A stretch of 64,000 nucleotides of DNA. Source: an uncultured Ruegeria sp. (GTDB lineage Bacteria > Pseudomonadota > Alphaproteobacteria > Rhodobacterales > Rhodobacteraceae). Below the pieces are notes generated by a model. It worked only from the letters and a program-made list of their open reading frames with translations, was not told the DNA's origin and searched no databases. Positions 26,827 through 36,028 of this stretch are shown in pieces. Each line of letters begins with the position of its first letter. Position 1 is the first letter of the stretch. The position numbers and the translations under genes were made by a program. The stretch is from assembly GCF_947500045.1 (NCBI RefSeq), contig NZ_CANMQQ010000016.1, positions 29,555 through 93,554 of the forward strand, in the 5' to 3' direction.

Positions 26827-26991
26827 CAGGTTAGAACCTGCGTCCAGTGTTGCGCGACAGAATGAGCGATTGCTCCGCCATAGGCGCAGTCAAAATTGCC
26901 GCTGAAAACATCAATTGGCGAATGATCCGTTACATCCAGCAAGACAATACCACATTGATTCTTTCGGTTTGCTTCAGTATTGATAGTTTAG

Positions 26992-27008
26992 GCATTAACA
27001 TTTAATGC
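26992..27008. promoter_or_regulatory. Perfect palindrome upstream of the second MarR gene
   Basis: GCATTAA-CAT-TTAATGC is a perfect inverted repeat with 7-base arms about 100 bases upstream of the MarR start at 27109, the size and base composition expected of a MarR operator. No regulatory evidence beyond sequence. Confidence 0.5.
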
Positions 27009-27108
27009 TGTATTTAATTCGCGATATCCAAAACAGGCGGCCTACGGTGACAAAAAGCCAGCATTTCTGCGGCTATGTCAGCGTAATATCCGGGAAAATG
27101 TCAGGGAA

Positions 27109-27585
27109 ATGAAATTGGAAACAGGCCCTTCTCAACCCGGCGATGGCAAAGAGAAACTGCGGCTATGGCTCAGGTTCCTCAAAACGTCCCGCATGATCGA
27201 AGCGCAGATCAGAACCAATCTGAAACGCGAATTTAACACCACTCTGCCTCGGTTCGACGTTATGGTTGCGCTTTCGCGGCATATGGACGGGCTGAAGATG
27301 AGCCAGATTTCAGATGTGCTACGGGTATCGAACGGAAATGTTACCGGCATCGTCGATCGGTTGACCAGCGAAGGGCTGGTGGAACGCACTGCAGTCGAAG
27401 GGGATCGTCGGGCATTGCGAGTTTGCCTGACCGAACGCGGCTTGCAGGAGTTCGAACGGCAAGCCGCAGCGCATAAATGCTGGATCGACGAATTGCTTCA
27501 GGACGTCAGCACCGATGAAGCAGAACATCTGGAAGAGCATCTGCTGGGTTTCATTCAGGGGATGGAGGCGCGGCAGGCTCGGTAA
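27109..27585 (+). CDS. MarR-family transcriptional regulator (second copy)
   Basis: 158-residue MarR protein: FLKTSRMIEAQIRTNLKREF at the N-terminal dimerisation helix, the recognition helix LRVSNGNVTGIVDRLTSEGL and wing TAVEGDRRALRVCLTERG. It is only distantly similar to the MarR at 26311, so the two probably answer different signals. It converges on the FAD monooxygenase gene with 29 bases between stops. A perfect palindrome upstream may be its own operator. Confidence 0.88.
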   Translation: MKLETGPSQPGDGKEKLRLWLRFLKTSRMIEAQIRTNLKREFNTTLPRFDVMVALSRHMDGLKMSQISDVLRVSNGNVTGIVDRLTSEGLVERTAVEGDRRALRVCLTERGLQEFERQAAAHKCWIDELLQDVSTDEAEHLEEHLLGFIQGMEARQAR

Positions 27586-27614
27586 TCACTGGATCTCCAC
27601 CAGCCCTGAGCCCC

Positions 27615-28862
27615 TCAGACACGTTTCAAGCCGGTCTGATCCACGGAATATCCGGCTGTACCGGCATAACCTTTCACAATGGCCTCAAGCTGGGCGTGGC
27701 TCATCACATCCTCGATTTTGTTGAACGTGGTCGGGCACAGCTTTTCCACCTCATCAATGACACGTTCGGGGCCACCTTTGCGATTCAATCGAACTATTTC
27801 CGCGGTCTTTGGGCGTCGTTCCTGATCATAACGGTACAAAGCCTCGCGCGGATGTGGCGCACTGACCAATGCGTCACTTAAGAAACGCGCATCCAGTATG
27901 GCCTGCGACGCCCCGTTCGAGCCGACCGGATACATGGGATGCGCCGCATCACCCAAAAGCGTGATCCGACCGTGGGTCCAGCGTGGCAGCGGATCGCGGT
28001 CGGCCATCGGATATTCGAAAACCGCAGGCGTCGCGCGCACCAACCCTTCCAGATCAAAACCGGGCACCGAAAACCGTCTGGCATGTGGTAAAACCGTGCT
28101 AAGCGGCACCATCTTGGACCAGCTGTTTTCGGGGGGCGAGGTTTTCTCGCCATCGGCAACACGTACGGCGACGACCCAGTTCATTAGTTGCTTGCCGTCC
28201 ACGGGTTTTGATATCGGATAAAGCGCCAGCTTGCCCGACATCCCCCCGGCGATCACCATGGTTTGCCCATCTTCCCAGATCGGCCATTCCACCGCGCCAC
28301 GCCACATGGCCACCCCATTCCAACTGGGTGGACCTTCGTTTGGATAGAAAGCCTTGCGACCGGCACTATGGATGCCATCTGAACAGATCAGAATCTCACC
28401 GCGTTCAACACGGCTCGGTCCACCTTCGATGCTGTCGCGGAACTGAACGGTTACCCCACCTTCGTCCTGAAAGAACCCGGCCAATTGTGCTCCGGTTGCG
28501 ACCGCATCAGGGCCCAAGCGTTCGATCACCGCATCAAATAGAACTTTCTGTAGGCGCCCGCGATGGATCGAAAATTGTGGAATGTCGTGCCCCGCGTAGG
28601 TGCCACGCAACTCGGTCCAGACAGCCTGTCCTTGCTTGGTGATGTATCGCAGCTCGCGCGTGCGAACGCCAACGTCGTCCAACCGATCCAGCAGATCAAG
28701 CTCGGCCAGTTCACGAATGGCGTGTGGCAACGTGTTGATGCCAACGCCAAGCTCTCGCACTTCCTTCGCCCGTTCGAACAGTCGCGATTTGATGCCTCGC
28801 TTATGAAGCATCAATGCGGTTGTCAGCCCGCCGATACCTGCGCCCGCGATAAGAACTTTCAT
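27615..28862 (-). CDS. FAD-dependent aromatic monooxygenase (salicylate/3-hydroxybenzoate hydroxylase-like)
   Basis: 415 residues from the ATG at 28862, with AAAGGG upstream; the frame is open far back but that part overlaps the cupin gene and is not coding. Group A flavin monooxygenase features are the Rossmann VLIAGAGIGGLTTALML, the DG region ILICSDGIHSAGRK and the FAD GD motif ITLLGDAAHPMYPVGSNGA. Family members hydroxylate or decarboxylate hydroxybenzoates or related rings using NAD(P)H. It is the last gene of the leftward liv-cupin operon, next to a cupin, so the two may act on the same ring compound. The substrate is not determined. Confidence 0.88.
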   Translation of the reverse strand: MKVLIAGAGIGGLTTALMLHKRGIKSRLFERAKEVRELGVGINTLPHAIRELAELDLLDRLDDVGVRTRELRYITKQGQAVWTELRGTYAGHDIPQFSIHRGRLQKVLFDAVIERLGPDAVATGAQLAGFFQDEGGVTVQFRDSIEGGPSRVERGEILICSDGIHSAGRKAFYPNEGPPSWNGVAMWRGAVEWPIWEDGQTMVIAGGMSGKLALYPISKPVDGKQLMNWVVAVRVADGEKTSPPENSWSKMVPLSTVLPHARRFSVPGFDLEGLVRATPAVFEYPMADRDPLPRWTHGRITLLGDAAHPMYPVGSNGASQAILDARFLSDALVSAPHPREALYRYDQERRPKTAEIVRLNRKGGPERVIDEVEKLCPTTFNKIEDVMSHAQLEAIVKGYAGTAGYSVDQTGLKRV

Positions 28863-28875
28863 AAGTTGCCCTTTC

Positions 28876-29331
28876 TTATGCGTCTTCCGGGGGTAAAAAG
28901 TCGATCTCGTGTTCAGCAGACAGCGCAACCAGATTCGCCGGGTCGGGATTTGGCCCAAGATTGTGGATCGCCCAGAACAGGTCATACAATCTGCGCGCGG
29001 GTGAAACCCAAAACAGCGTTTTAATCGTGGTATCCGTCTTGTTGAAGATACCGTGCGGTGTCCCGCGCGGCATGTGCACCAGATCACCCGGTTCTGCGAA
29101 GCGTTCGGCCCCGTCGAGAATGAAATCGAACCGCCCTTCCAGGATATACAGGAACTCATCTTGTGTTGGGTGGATATGGGGCGGCACAAAGGTTTCCGGC
29201 GGGAAAGTCGCGTGCCATGAAAACGAGGACTCGCACAGCTGTTTGGGAACGTAGGTCTGACCAAGGATGTCCCAGCTGATCCCTTCAATTCCGTCGCGGG
29301 CGGGCATAATCCCGGCAGGCATCTCATTCAT
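28876..29331 (-). CDS. Single-domain cupin protein
   Basis: 151-residue cupin with the metal-binding motifs PPHIHPTQDEFLYILEG (His-x-His...Glu) and PRGTPHGIFN. The small size fits a sensor, isomerase or epimerase-like cupin rather than a full ring-cleaving gentisate dioxygenase (which is about twice as long). It lies 13 bases upstream of the FAD monooxygenase and 57 bases after livF in the same direction, so it is probably co-transcribed. Function unknown. Confidence 0.82.
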   Translation of the reverse strand: MNEMPAGIMPARDGIEGISWDILGQTYVPKQLCESSFSWHATFPPETFVPPHIHPTQDEFLYILEGRFDFILDGAERFAEPGDLVHMPRGTPHGIFNKTDTTIKTLFWVSPARRLYDLFWAIHNLGPNPDPANLVALSAEHEIDFLPPEDA

Positions 29332-29388
29332 GGCATCTTCCTTCCTGTTTTAGTTTTTCATTAATGTCCCAAATGATGTCACCTGCGA

Positions 29389-30084
29389 TCAGAGGTGCAT
29401 GTAAGAATTCACAACCTCCATGTCGTTTGTCAGGGCTTCAGTTGTCCCGGACCAGACCACCTCGCCCTTGTTCAAAAGGGTGTGGTGGTCCACGAATTTC
29501 GACATTGCCGCGATGTCCTTATCGATCAGCAGGATCGCCAGGCCTTCGGCCTTGAGTGCTGCCAGTTTTTCCCAGATCTCCTTACGGATCAGGGGTGCAA
29601 GACCTTCTGTCGCCTCATCCAGGATCAAAAGGGACGGGTTGGTCATCAATGCCCGACCAATGGCAAGCATCTGCTGTTCGCCGCCGGACAGCTGGGACCC
29701 CAGATTGACCTTTCGTTCCTCAAGACGCGGGAAGAAGTCATAGACCTTGCGCAAGGTCCAATTCCCGCGCGAGCGGGCAAAAGCGCGCAAATTTTCTTCG
29801 ACCGTCAGCGTCGGAAAAATCCGGCGTCCTTCGGGAACCAAACCGACCCCGGCCCGTCCGACCTTGTAAGCGGCAAGCCCGGTGATGGGGTGACCGTCAA
29901 ACCGGATCTCTCCGGCCTGAGGCTTCAACAGACCCATGATCGAGCGCACGGTTGTGGTTTTGCCCATTCCGTTGCGCCCCATAAGGGTTGCCGCCTCACC
30001 ACGTTCCAGTTTCAGGTCGACCCCGAACAGAATTTGCGAATAGCCATAGCCCGCTTCAAGGCCTTTGAGTTCCAGCAGGCTCAT
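29389..30084 (-). CDS. livF: Liv-type ABC transporter ATP-binding protein LivF (aromatic island)
   Basis: ATPase of 231 residues with Walker A GRNGMGKTT, signature LSGGEQQMLAIGRAL and Walker B LLILDEATEGL. Four-base overlap with livG. This transport set lies inside the aromatic acid island and therefore probably imports an aromatic acid rather than leucine; liv-type importers for benzoate-like acids are known in alphaproteobacteria. Confidence 0.92.
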   Translation of the reverse strand: MSLLELKGLEAGYGYSQILFGVDLKLERGEAATLMGRNGMGKTTTVRSIMGLLKPQAGEIRFDGHPITGLAAYKVGRAGVGLVPEGRRIFPTLTVEENLRAFARSRGNWTLRKVYDFFPRLEERKVNLGSQLSGGEQQMLAIGRALMTNPSLLILDEATEGLAPLIRKEIWEKLAALKAEGLAILLIDKDIAAMSKFVDHHTLLNKGEVVWSGTTEALTNDMEVVNSYMHL

Positions 30085-30830
30085 ACTGCCTCCTCTCCCA
30101 GATAGGCCGCGCGGGCCTGTGGGTCGCTGCGCACCTGTTCCGGCGTGCCTGCTGCAATGATCTGACCACTTTCCAACACCGAAATGCGATCCGCCATGCT
30201 AAAGACGGCCTCCATGTCATGTTCTACCATCAGCAGCGGCACCTGTGCCTTCAGGCTTCGCAAGGTATCAACCAGTTCTTCGCTTTCAGCCCGGCCCAGA
30301 CCCGCCATCGGCTCGTCTAAAAGTAAAGCATCGGGGTTTGTGACCACTGCCATGGCAAGCTCTAATAGCCTGTGTTCTCCGTGCGACATGTCCGCACCGC
30401 GTGCGTCTTTTCGTGCCCCCAAACCAATCATGTCCAATGCATCAGCTGCCTTTGCATTCAGCCCGGAATCGGACGCGGCAATGCGCCAGATTCCCATGCC
30501 ACCCCCGTCACTGGATTGTGCCGCGAGCGCCACGTTCTCCAGCGCAGAAAAATCTGGAAAGATCGAAGTGATCTGGAATGTGCGCCCCAACCCCGCCGCC
30601 GCGCGTTGGTGCATTGGAAGGTCGGAAAGATCCCGACCATTCAGAGTAATTCGCCCAGACTCGGCTGGCAGAATACCTGTAATCAGATTGATTAGCGTCG
30701 TTTTGCCTGCGCCATTCGGCCCGATCAGCGCGTGGCATTCCCCAGTGTGCAGCTCTAGCGTCACATCGCGCGTGACCTTCAGAGACCCAAATGATTTCGA
30801 AAGCCCCTCAACTGTCAAAACGGCGCTCAT
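30081..30830 (-). CDS. livG: Liv-type ABC transporter ATP-binding protein LivG (aromatic island)
   Basis: ATPase of 249 residues starting at the ATG at 30830, which overlaps the livM stop (ATGA) and has GAGGG upstream; the longer open frame to 30923 is inside livM. Walker A GPNGAGKTT, signature-like DMSHGEHRLLELAMAV and Walker B ALLLDEPMAGLG are visible. The signature SHGEHR variant is common in aromatic-compound LivG proteins. Confidence 0.92.
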   Translation of the reverse strand: MSAVLTVEGLSKSFGSLKVTRDVTLELHTGECHALIGPNGAGKTTLINLITGILPAESGRITLNGRDLSDLPMHQRAAAGLGRTFQITSIFPDFSALENVALAAQSSDGGGMGIWRIAASDSGLNAKAADALDMIGLGARKDARGADMSHGEHRLLELAMAVVTNPDALLLDEPMAGLGRAESEELVDTLRSLKAQVPLLMVEHDMEAVFSMADRISVLESGQIIAAGTPEQVRSDPQARAAYLGEEAV

Positions 30831-31813
30831 CCGGTCGCCCTCTTGTTTTTGAGTAATCCTGCAAGTCCGCCTTTCGAAAACAACACGATCAGAACCAGAA
30901 GGGGTCCGAAAATCAGCCGCCAATCATGGGTGATCTGCGACAGGATTTCTTCGATCAAAACGACAAAGAGCGCGCCCAGCAGGGGGCCGTTCCGTGTTGC
31001 CAATCCCCCCAGAACAACCATGATGATCAAATGTCCCGAAATCTGCCACGACGTGGTTGAGGGGCTGATGAATTCAGCTTGGCAAGCCAACAAAAAGCCC
31101 GCGACACCTGCAAGCATCCCCGAGATGACATAGGCAATCAGACGGTAAACGAAGACGTTATATCCTAATGATCCCACACGCGTTGGGTTTTGCTTGGCAG
31201 CCCTCAACACGCGCCCGAACCGCGACATCGCCAGTCGCCACACGAAAAACCATATCAGCGCCAACAGCACGAGAGTCGAGTAAAATAGGCCCGATCCTGT
31301 TTGAAACAGGTACATCCCGAACACTTCGGGCGTGTCCCACAGTGTCAGCCCGTCATCTCCGCCGTAGTAGGACAATGAGGTCAGCGAGAAATACACCATT
31401 TGTGCAAAAGCCAACGTGATCATGATGAAATAGACACCCGTGGTCCGCAGCGAAATCGCCCCTGTGATCAAGGCGAAAGCACCTGAAATCAAAAGGACAA
31501 GGGCAAGGATTGGGAAAGCGCCATACACACCTTCTTGCAGGGCGATGCCGGTGACATATGCCCCAATCCCCAAAAATACCGCGTGCCCGAAACTGACCAT
31601 TCCGCCATAGCCCAACACCAGGTCCAGCGAGATGGCCGCAATGGCAAAGATCATAGCCTTGATCACGAGGCTCAGCATATAATCACCGCCCAAAATCGGG
31701 CTGAGTAACGGCATAATTGCTAACAAACCAAGAACGATCAGGCCAATCATCAAGGACCGATCCAACGGTCCGCGGTTTACAGGGGCCAGGTCCGGCACGG
31801 GAAGTTCGCTCAT
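30827..31813 (-). CDS. livM: Liv-type ABC transporter permease LivM (aromatic island)
   Basis: Membrane permease of 328 residues, about nine hydrophobic segments, with LDLVLGYGGMVSFGHAVFLG near residue 62 and the coupling loop RVLRAAKQNPTRVGSLGYN. Overlaps livH by 4 bases and livG by 4 bases. Confidence 0.92.
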   Translation of the reverse strand: MSELPVPDLAPVNRGPLDRSLMIGLIVLGLLAIMPLLSPILGGDYMLSLVIKAMIFAIAAISLDLVLGYGGMVSFGHAVFLGIGAYVTGIALQEGVYGAFPILALVLLISGAFALITGAISLRTTGVYFIMITLAFAQMVYFSLTSLSYYGGDDGLTLWDTPEVFGMYLFQTGSGLFYSTLVLLALIWFFVWRLAMSRFGRVLRAAKQNPTRVGSLGYNVFVYRLIAYVISGMLAGVAGFLLACQAEFISPSTTSWQISGHLIIMVVLGGLATRNGPLLGALFVVLIEEILSQITHDWRLIFGPLLVLIVLFSKGGLAGLLKNKRATG

Positions 31814-32739
31814 CTCGCGCCCCCTTGCGCCGGAAACAGACCTTGTGGTTTGAAAAACAGGATAGTGGCCATGAACAGGTAAATCAGCATCGAGGCAATT
31901 GAAGGACCAATTTGATTTGCGGCAGAGGCATCGAAGATTAGCCCCATGGCATCGGTCGCTATCGTCCGGCCCAACGTATCAAGAACGCCGACCAGAAGGG
32001 CCGCAATGAAGGCTCCCCGGATCGAACCGATGCCACCGATGATGATCACCACGAAAGCGACGATCAAAAGATTGTCACCCATCCCCGGCTCAATGGTGAA
32101 AATTGGCGCTGCCAGTGCTCCCGCCAGCCCGGCCAGCATCGCGCCAAAACCGAAGACGATCATGAACAGGCGGCTGATATTTACACCAAGCGCATTCACG
32201 GTTTCCGAGTCGCTTGCCCCGGCCCGGATCAACATGCCGACACGGGTTTTTGTGACGATCACATACAGACAGAGCGCAACAAAAAGACCGATGGCAATCA
32301 GCGCAAGCCGATAAACCGGGTATTTCAGGTTTTCTGTCAGTTGGATCGAACCCGACAGGATTTCAGGTGTCGGCAAAGTCAATGTGCCGGGCCCCCAGAT
32401 CACCTTAACCAGTTCGTTGACGAACAGAATAATGCCAAAAGTCGCCAGAACCTGGTCCAAGTGGTCTCGTGTGTATAGATGTCGAAAGATTAGCTCTTCC
32501 AACAGCAGTCCAAGAACCAGAGCGGTGACCAACCCCAGGGCCAAAGCCGCCAGAAAGTGATTGGTCCAGCTATAATACATGAAGGTCAGATAGGCACCGA
32601 TCATGTATTGGACGCCATGGGCAAGGTTGATGAAGCCCATGACGCCAAACACAAGTGTCAGGCCAGCGGCGATCAGAAACAGCAGAACGCCGAACTGAAC
32701 GCCATTGAGCAGTTGGATGAGCAGAATAGTCGAGTTCAT
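31810..32739 (-). CDS. livH: Liv-type ABC transporter permease LivH (aromatic island)
   Basis: Membrane permease of 309 residues with the hallmark MGFINLAHGVQYMIGAYLTF near residue 34 and the loop MLIRAGASDSETVNALGVN. It follows the binding-protein gene by 28 bases and is coupled to livM. Confidence 0.92.
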   Translation of the reverse strand: MNSTILLIQLLNGVQFGVLLFLIAAGLTLVFGVMGFINLAHGVQYMIGAYLTFMYYSWTNHFLAALALGLVTALVLGLLLEELIFRHLYTRDHLDQVLATFGIILFVNELVKVIWGPGTLTLPTPEILSGSIQLTENLKYPVYRLALIAIGLFVALCLYVIVTKTRVGMLIRAGASDSETVNALGVNISRLFMIVFGFGAMLAGLAGALAAPIFTIEPGMGDNLLIVAFVVIIIGGIGSIRGAFIAALLVGVLDTLGRTIATDAMGLIFDASAANQIGPSIASMLIYLFMATILFFKPQGLFPAQGGAR

Positions 32740-32767
32740 CGGATGCAGCCCAGCCTGACGGGATCGC

Positions 32768-33928
32768 TCACTTCATTTTGCAGTCTTGGGCAAAGCTGTC
32801 TGAGTAGTCTTCGAACACCTTTGACTCTACTTCAGTCCAGAATTTGCCGTCTTCGCGCTGCGCAACGCGTAGCAGATAGAAGTCCTGAATTGGGAAGTGG
32901 TTGTTGTTAAACGCGAAGTTACCGCGCAGCGATTCAAAATCTGCAGCCTCCAAGGCTTCGCGCAAAGCGTCTTTGTCTTCAAGGTTACCGCCAACCGCAC
33001 GTACCGCGCTGTCGATCAGCAGCGCCGCGTCATACGCCTGCATCGCAAATCCGCCAGGGATATAGCCGTACTTCTCTTCGAAGCGGGTTACGAATTCCTG
33101 ACTTCTGGGCAGATCGAGGCTGGGTGCCCAGCTTGTTGCTCCGAAAAAGCCCAATGCAGCATCTTGCTGAGCGGGCAACGTGGCCTCATCGACAGTGAAA
33201 GCCGACAAGAAGGTCATTTTGTCAGCCAAACCAGACTCGCGATACTGTTTGACAAATCGCACGCCCATGCCGCCCGGCATAAAGGTGAACAACGCCTCGG
33301 CCCCGGCTTCGGACATCTCCGCAATCTCAGCCGAGAAATCCTGATGCCCCAGCGGCGTGTAGACCTCGTTCGTAATCTCACCCTCGTAGAACTTCTTGAA
33401 CCCTTCGACCGCATCACGCCCAGCCTGATAGTTGGGCGTCATCATGAACACGCTCTTGATCCCCTGATCTTGCGCATGCTTGCCCAGAACTTCGAAATTC
33501 TGGTTGTTCTGGTAAGAGGTTGAAAAGAAGAACGGGTTGCAATTACGCCCGGCCAAGGTCGACGGCCCTGCGTTCGGGCTGATCAGAAATGTCTCGGACT
33601 TAGTCACCGGCTTGACGATCGCGCCCAGCACGTTCGAGAACACAGTCCCAACGACAAAATCGACCTCATCCCGTTCAAGCAGACCTTTGACCCGAGTCAA
33701 CGCAACTTCGGGCTTTAACTCGGAATCGACGACGAAAACCTCGGTCGAAACACCGCCGACCTCACCGTTCATATCTTCGACGGCAAGACGAAATGCGTCT
33801 TCAACCTGTTTCCCCAAAACGGCTGGCGGACCTGACAGCGGTACGACAACCCCGATCTTGAGATCCTGCGCCAGTGCCGGACCGATCATCGACGCAGCGC
33901 ACGCGGCTGCATATAGTATTTTTTGCAT
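32768..33928 (-). CDS. Liv-type substrate-binding protein (aromatic island)
   Basis: Periplasmic receptor of 386 residues with a Sec signal (MQKILYAAACAASMIGPALA, cleavage before QD). Mature start LKIGVVVPLSGPPAVLG and the later SGPPAVLGKQVEDAFRLAVE region match type I periplasmic-binding proteins, close by eye to those next to aromatic-acid CoA pathways. First gene of the leftward transport/cupin/monooxygenase operon and divergent from the SDR-led operon, so its ligand is probably the aromatic acid that the ligases activate. Confidence 0.9.
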   Translation of the reverse strand: MQKILYAAACAASMIGPALAQDLKIGVVVPLSGPPAVLGKQVEDAFRLAVEDMNGEVGGVSTEVFVVDSELKPEVALTRVKGLLERDEVDFVVGTVFSNVLGAIVKPVTKSETFLISPNAGPSTLAGRNCNPFFFSTSYQNNQNFEVLGKHAQDQGIKSVFMMTPNYQAGRDAVEGFKKFYEGEITNEVYTPLGHQDFSAEIAEMSEAGAEALFTFMPGGMGVRFVKQYRESGLADKMTFLSAFTVDEATLPAQQDAALGFFGATSWAPSLDLPRSQEFVTRFEEKYGYIPGGFAMQAYDAALLIDSAVRAVGGNLEDKDALREALEAADFESLRGNFAFNNNHFPIQDFYLLRVAQREDGKFWTEVESKVFEDYSDSFAQDCKMK

Positions 33929-34458
33929 TTCTTCCTCCCGTTCAATTCAAGGTCCCCGGCTGCTTGGCGACGAAGGCATGATAAGCCTGAACTTGCGCCC
34001 CGAACCCTGTTGCCCGGGAAAATCGGCGGCCAGCTTCCTGCGTTTGCGTCTTCGTCGGTCTCAGCTCTGTCTGGGTATTGGCAGGCGCTCTGCTGAAGGC
34101 CCGCTGATCTCGCTCCTCTATTTTAAGCTAGAATATTTTAAGCATGCTTTCAACAAAAACACACGCGCAAGAACTTTCGTTGGTACGATGATCCGCGACA
34201 CTGGTTGGGAACACAATATCCATTCGCCGCAACACATCGATACCCGCCAAATCCCAGGCGATATCCTCAAAAAGCATCTTGGCCCTCCTTCTGCCACCCA
34301 ACGACTCAAATATTACTTTATACATAAAATTTCAATCTTGAAATAAATAACCTTTTGCGCCAAAATAGCCGCAAGAATGTTGGAGGCCGATGACAAATGA
34401 CAAATTCAGACCTCCTGGGCCGAATTCGCCGACGCGCCTCGACGGGCGGTGACACCCA
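33929..34458. promoter_or_regulatory. 530-base divergent control region between two aromatic operons
   Basis: No convincing gene. It holds TATTTTAAGC twice (34119-34128 and 34134-34143), an AAGCATGCTT palindrome (34140-34149), and a perfect palindrome ATTTCAATCTTGAAAT (34329-34344) in an AT-rich stretch that could contain the SDR-side promoter. A GGAGG followed by a 20-codon frame ending LDGR-stop occupies 34390-34452 directly before the SDR start and in the same frame. Confidence 0.5.
34329..34344. promoter_or_regulatory. Perfect palindrome, candidate MarR operator
   Basis: ATTTCAA-TC-TTGAAAT, 7-base arms, about 115-130 bases before the SDR start. TTGAAAT is also found in the MarR/monooxygenase promoter at 26213-26219. 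Good size for a MarR site, but binding is unproven. Confidence 0.45.
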
Positions 34459-35178
34459 ATGAGGCGCGTGCTTGTAACCGGGGGCGGTACCGGGCTTGGC
34501 CTGGCGGTAGCAAAAGCCTTTTCGGATGCCGGTGACGCTGTGACCATCACGGGTCGCCGTGCTGACGTACTGGAAACGGCGGCGCAGGGGCGGCCGATCA
34601 GCTGCCGCACGGCGGACGTGACACGGGAAGAAGACGTTGCCGCGCTTTTTGAAACACCCTTTGATGTGGTGGTTGCCAATGCGGGCGGCGGCGGATCGTC
34701 CAAGCTGGCCAATACATCGCTGGCGGAGTGGAATGCCACCCTGCTGGTGAATATGACCGGAACCTTCCTGACCTTTCGCGAGGCATTGACGACGATGCCG
34801 GACGGCGGGCGACTAATTGCGATGGCTTCAACCGCATCGTTACAGGGTAATGCCGCAATCCCGGCCTATACCGCTGCCAAACACGGCGTTTTGGGGTTGG
34901 TACGGTCCGTGGCACAGGACGTGGCACGGCGCGGTATCACATGCAATGCGGTCTGCCCCGGTTTTGCCGATACTGATTTGGCCGACACCGCCATCAAAGG
35001 GTTGATGTCACGCTTTGGGATGGATCGTGATGCAGCGACACAAAAGGTGGTTTCAGGCAATCCGCAAGGCCGCTTGATCGATCCGTCCGAGGTGGCAGGC
35101 ACCGTGATGTTTCTGGCTTCACAGGCTGCGGCCTCGATCAACGGGCACGCGCTGGCCATTTCCGGCGGTGAGGTATGA
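34459..35178 (+). CDS. SDR-family oxidoreductase
   Basis: 239-residue short-chain dehydrogenase: cofactor motif TGGGTGLG (about residue 7), NAGGG (about 75), catalytic Ser in MASTASLQGN and YTAAKHG (Tyr-x3-Lys, about residue 138). First gene of the rightward beta-oxidation-like operon, so it probably oxidises or reduces an alicyclic hydroxyacyl/oxoacyl-CoA intermediate. The start is peculiar: the same frame, interrupted only by a TGA at 34450, continues upstream to an ATG at 34390 behind a GGAGG and encodes an ending ...RLDGR that looks like a normal SDR lead-in. Confidence 0.9.
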   Translation: MRRVLVTGGGTGLGLAVAKAFSDAGDAVTITGRRADVLETAAQGRPISCRTADVTREEDVAALFETPFDVVVANAGGGGSSKLANTSLAEWNATLLVNMTGTFLTFREALTTMPDGGRLIAMASTASLQGNAAIPAYTAAKHGVLGLVRSVAQDVARRGITCNAVCPGFADTDLADTAIKGLMSRFGMDRDAATQKVVSGNPQGRLIDPSEVAGTVMFLASQAAASINGHALAISGGEV

Positions 35179-35224
35179 AAATGATGTGTGACACGCGCGC
35201 GATGCGATCCAAGCAGGAGCTGAC

Positions 35225-36028
35225 ATGACGCTGGCAGAGACAAAACACTTTCGATGCGACATCCGGGACGGTATCGCACGCATTGCTCATGACCGACCTG
35301 ATCGAAAGAACCCCTTCACATTCGATAGCTACGCCGAGCTACGCGACTGGTTCCGTGCCCTCGCCTATTCCGATGATGTGCACGTCGTGGTCATTTTGCC
35401 CAATGGCGGCAATTTCAGTTCGGGTGGGGATGTGCACGACATTATCGGCCCGCTGACCCGGATGACGATGAAAGAACTTCTGGCCTTCACCCGCATGACC
35501 GGCGATTTGGTCAAGGCGATGATCCATTGCGGTAAACCCATCATCGCGGCGGTCGATGGCGTCTGCGCCGGGGCTGGGGCGATCATGGCGATGGCATCAG
35601 ACCTGCGGCTGGCCACACCAGACGCCAAAACTGCCTTTCTGTTCAACCGCGTGGGGCTGGCCGGGTGCGACATGGGGGCCTGTGCCATGCTGCCCCGGAT
35701 CATCGGACAGGGGCGCGCAGCCGAGTTGCTGTATACCGGTCGTGCCATGAGCGCCGAGGAAGGTGCCAACTGGGGTTTTTTCAACCGTATTGTGGGGGCC
35801 GAGAGCCTTGAAACCGAAGCCATCACACTGGCCGAACGGATTGCGTCGGGGCCGACCTTCGCCAACTCCATGACAAAAACGATGCTGGCGCAGGAATGGA
35901 ACATGAGTCTGGATCAGGCCATCGAGGCCGAAGCACAGGCACAGGCGATCTGCATGCAAGGCAAGGATTTCCAGCGGGCCTACACCGCGTTCGTGGCCAA
36001 GGAAAAACCAGTGTTCGAGGGCGACTGA
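35225..36028 (+). CDS. Enoyl-CoA hydratase/isomerase family protein
   Basis: 267-residue crotonase-fold enzyme. Oxyanion-hole regions [10 protein letters not shown] (about residue 64) and [18 protein letters not shown] (about residue 107) and the [15 protein letters not shown] helix are visible. Likely hydrates or hydrolyses an unsaturated alicyclic acyl-CoA. AGGAG precedes the ATG. Its stop overlaps the acyl-CoA dehydrogenase start by one base. Confidence 0.92.
   Translation: MTLAETKHFRCDIRDGIARIAHDRPDRKNPFTFDSYAELRDWFRALAYSDDVHVVVILPNGGNFSSGGDVHDIIGPLTRMTMKELLAFTRMTGDLVKAMIHCGKPIIAAVDGVCAGAGAIMAMASDLRLATPDAKTAFLFNRVGLAGCDMGACAMLPRIIGQGRAAELLYTGRAMSAEEGANWGFFNRIVGAESLETEAITLAERIASGPTFANSMTKTMLAQEWNMSLDQAIEAEAQAQAICMQGKDFQRAYTAFVAKEKPVFEGD

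Noticed and set aside
27615..29327. 570-residue reading of the FAD monooxygenase frame
   Set aside because: The first 155 codons lie antiframe inside the cupin gene; the ATG at 28862 with ribosome site is the true start.
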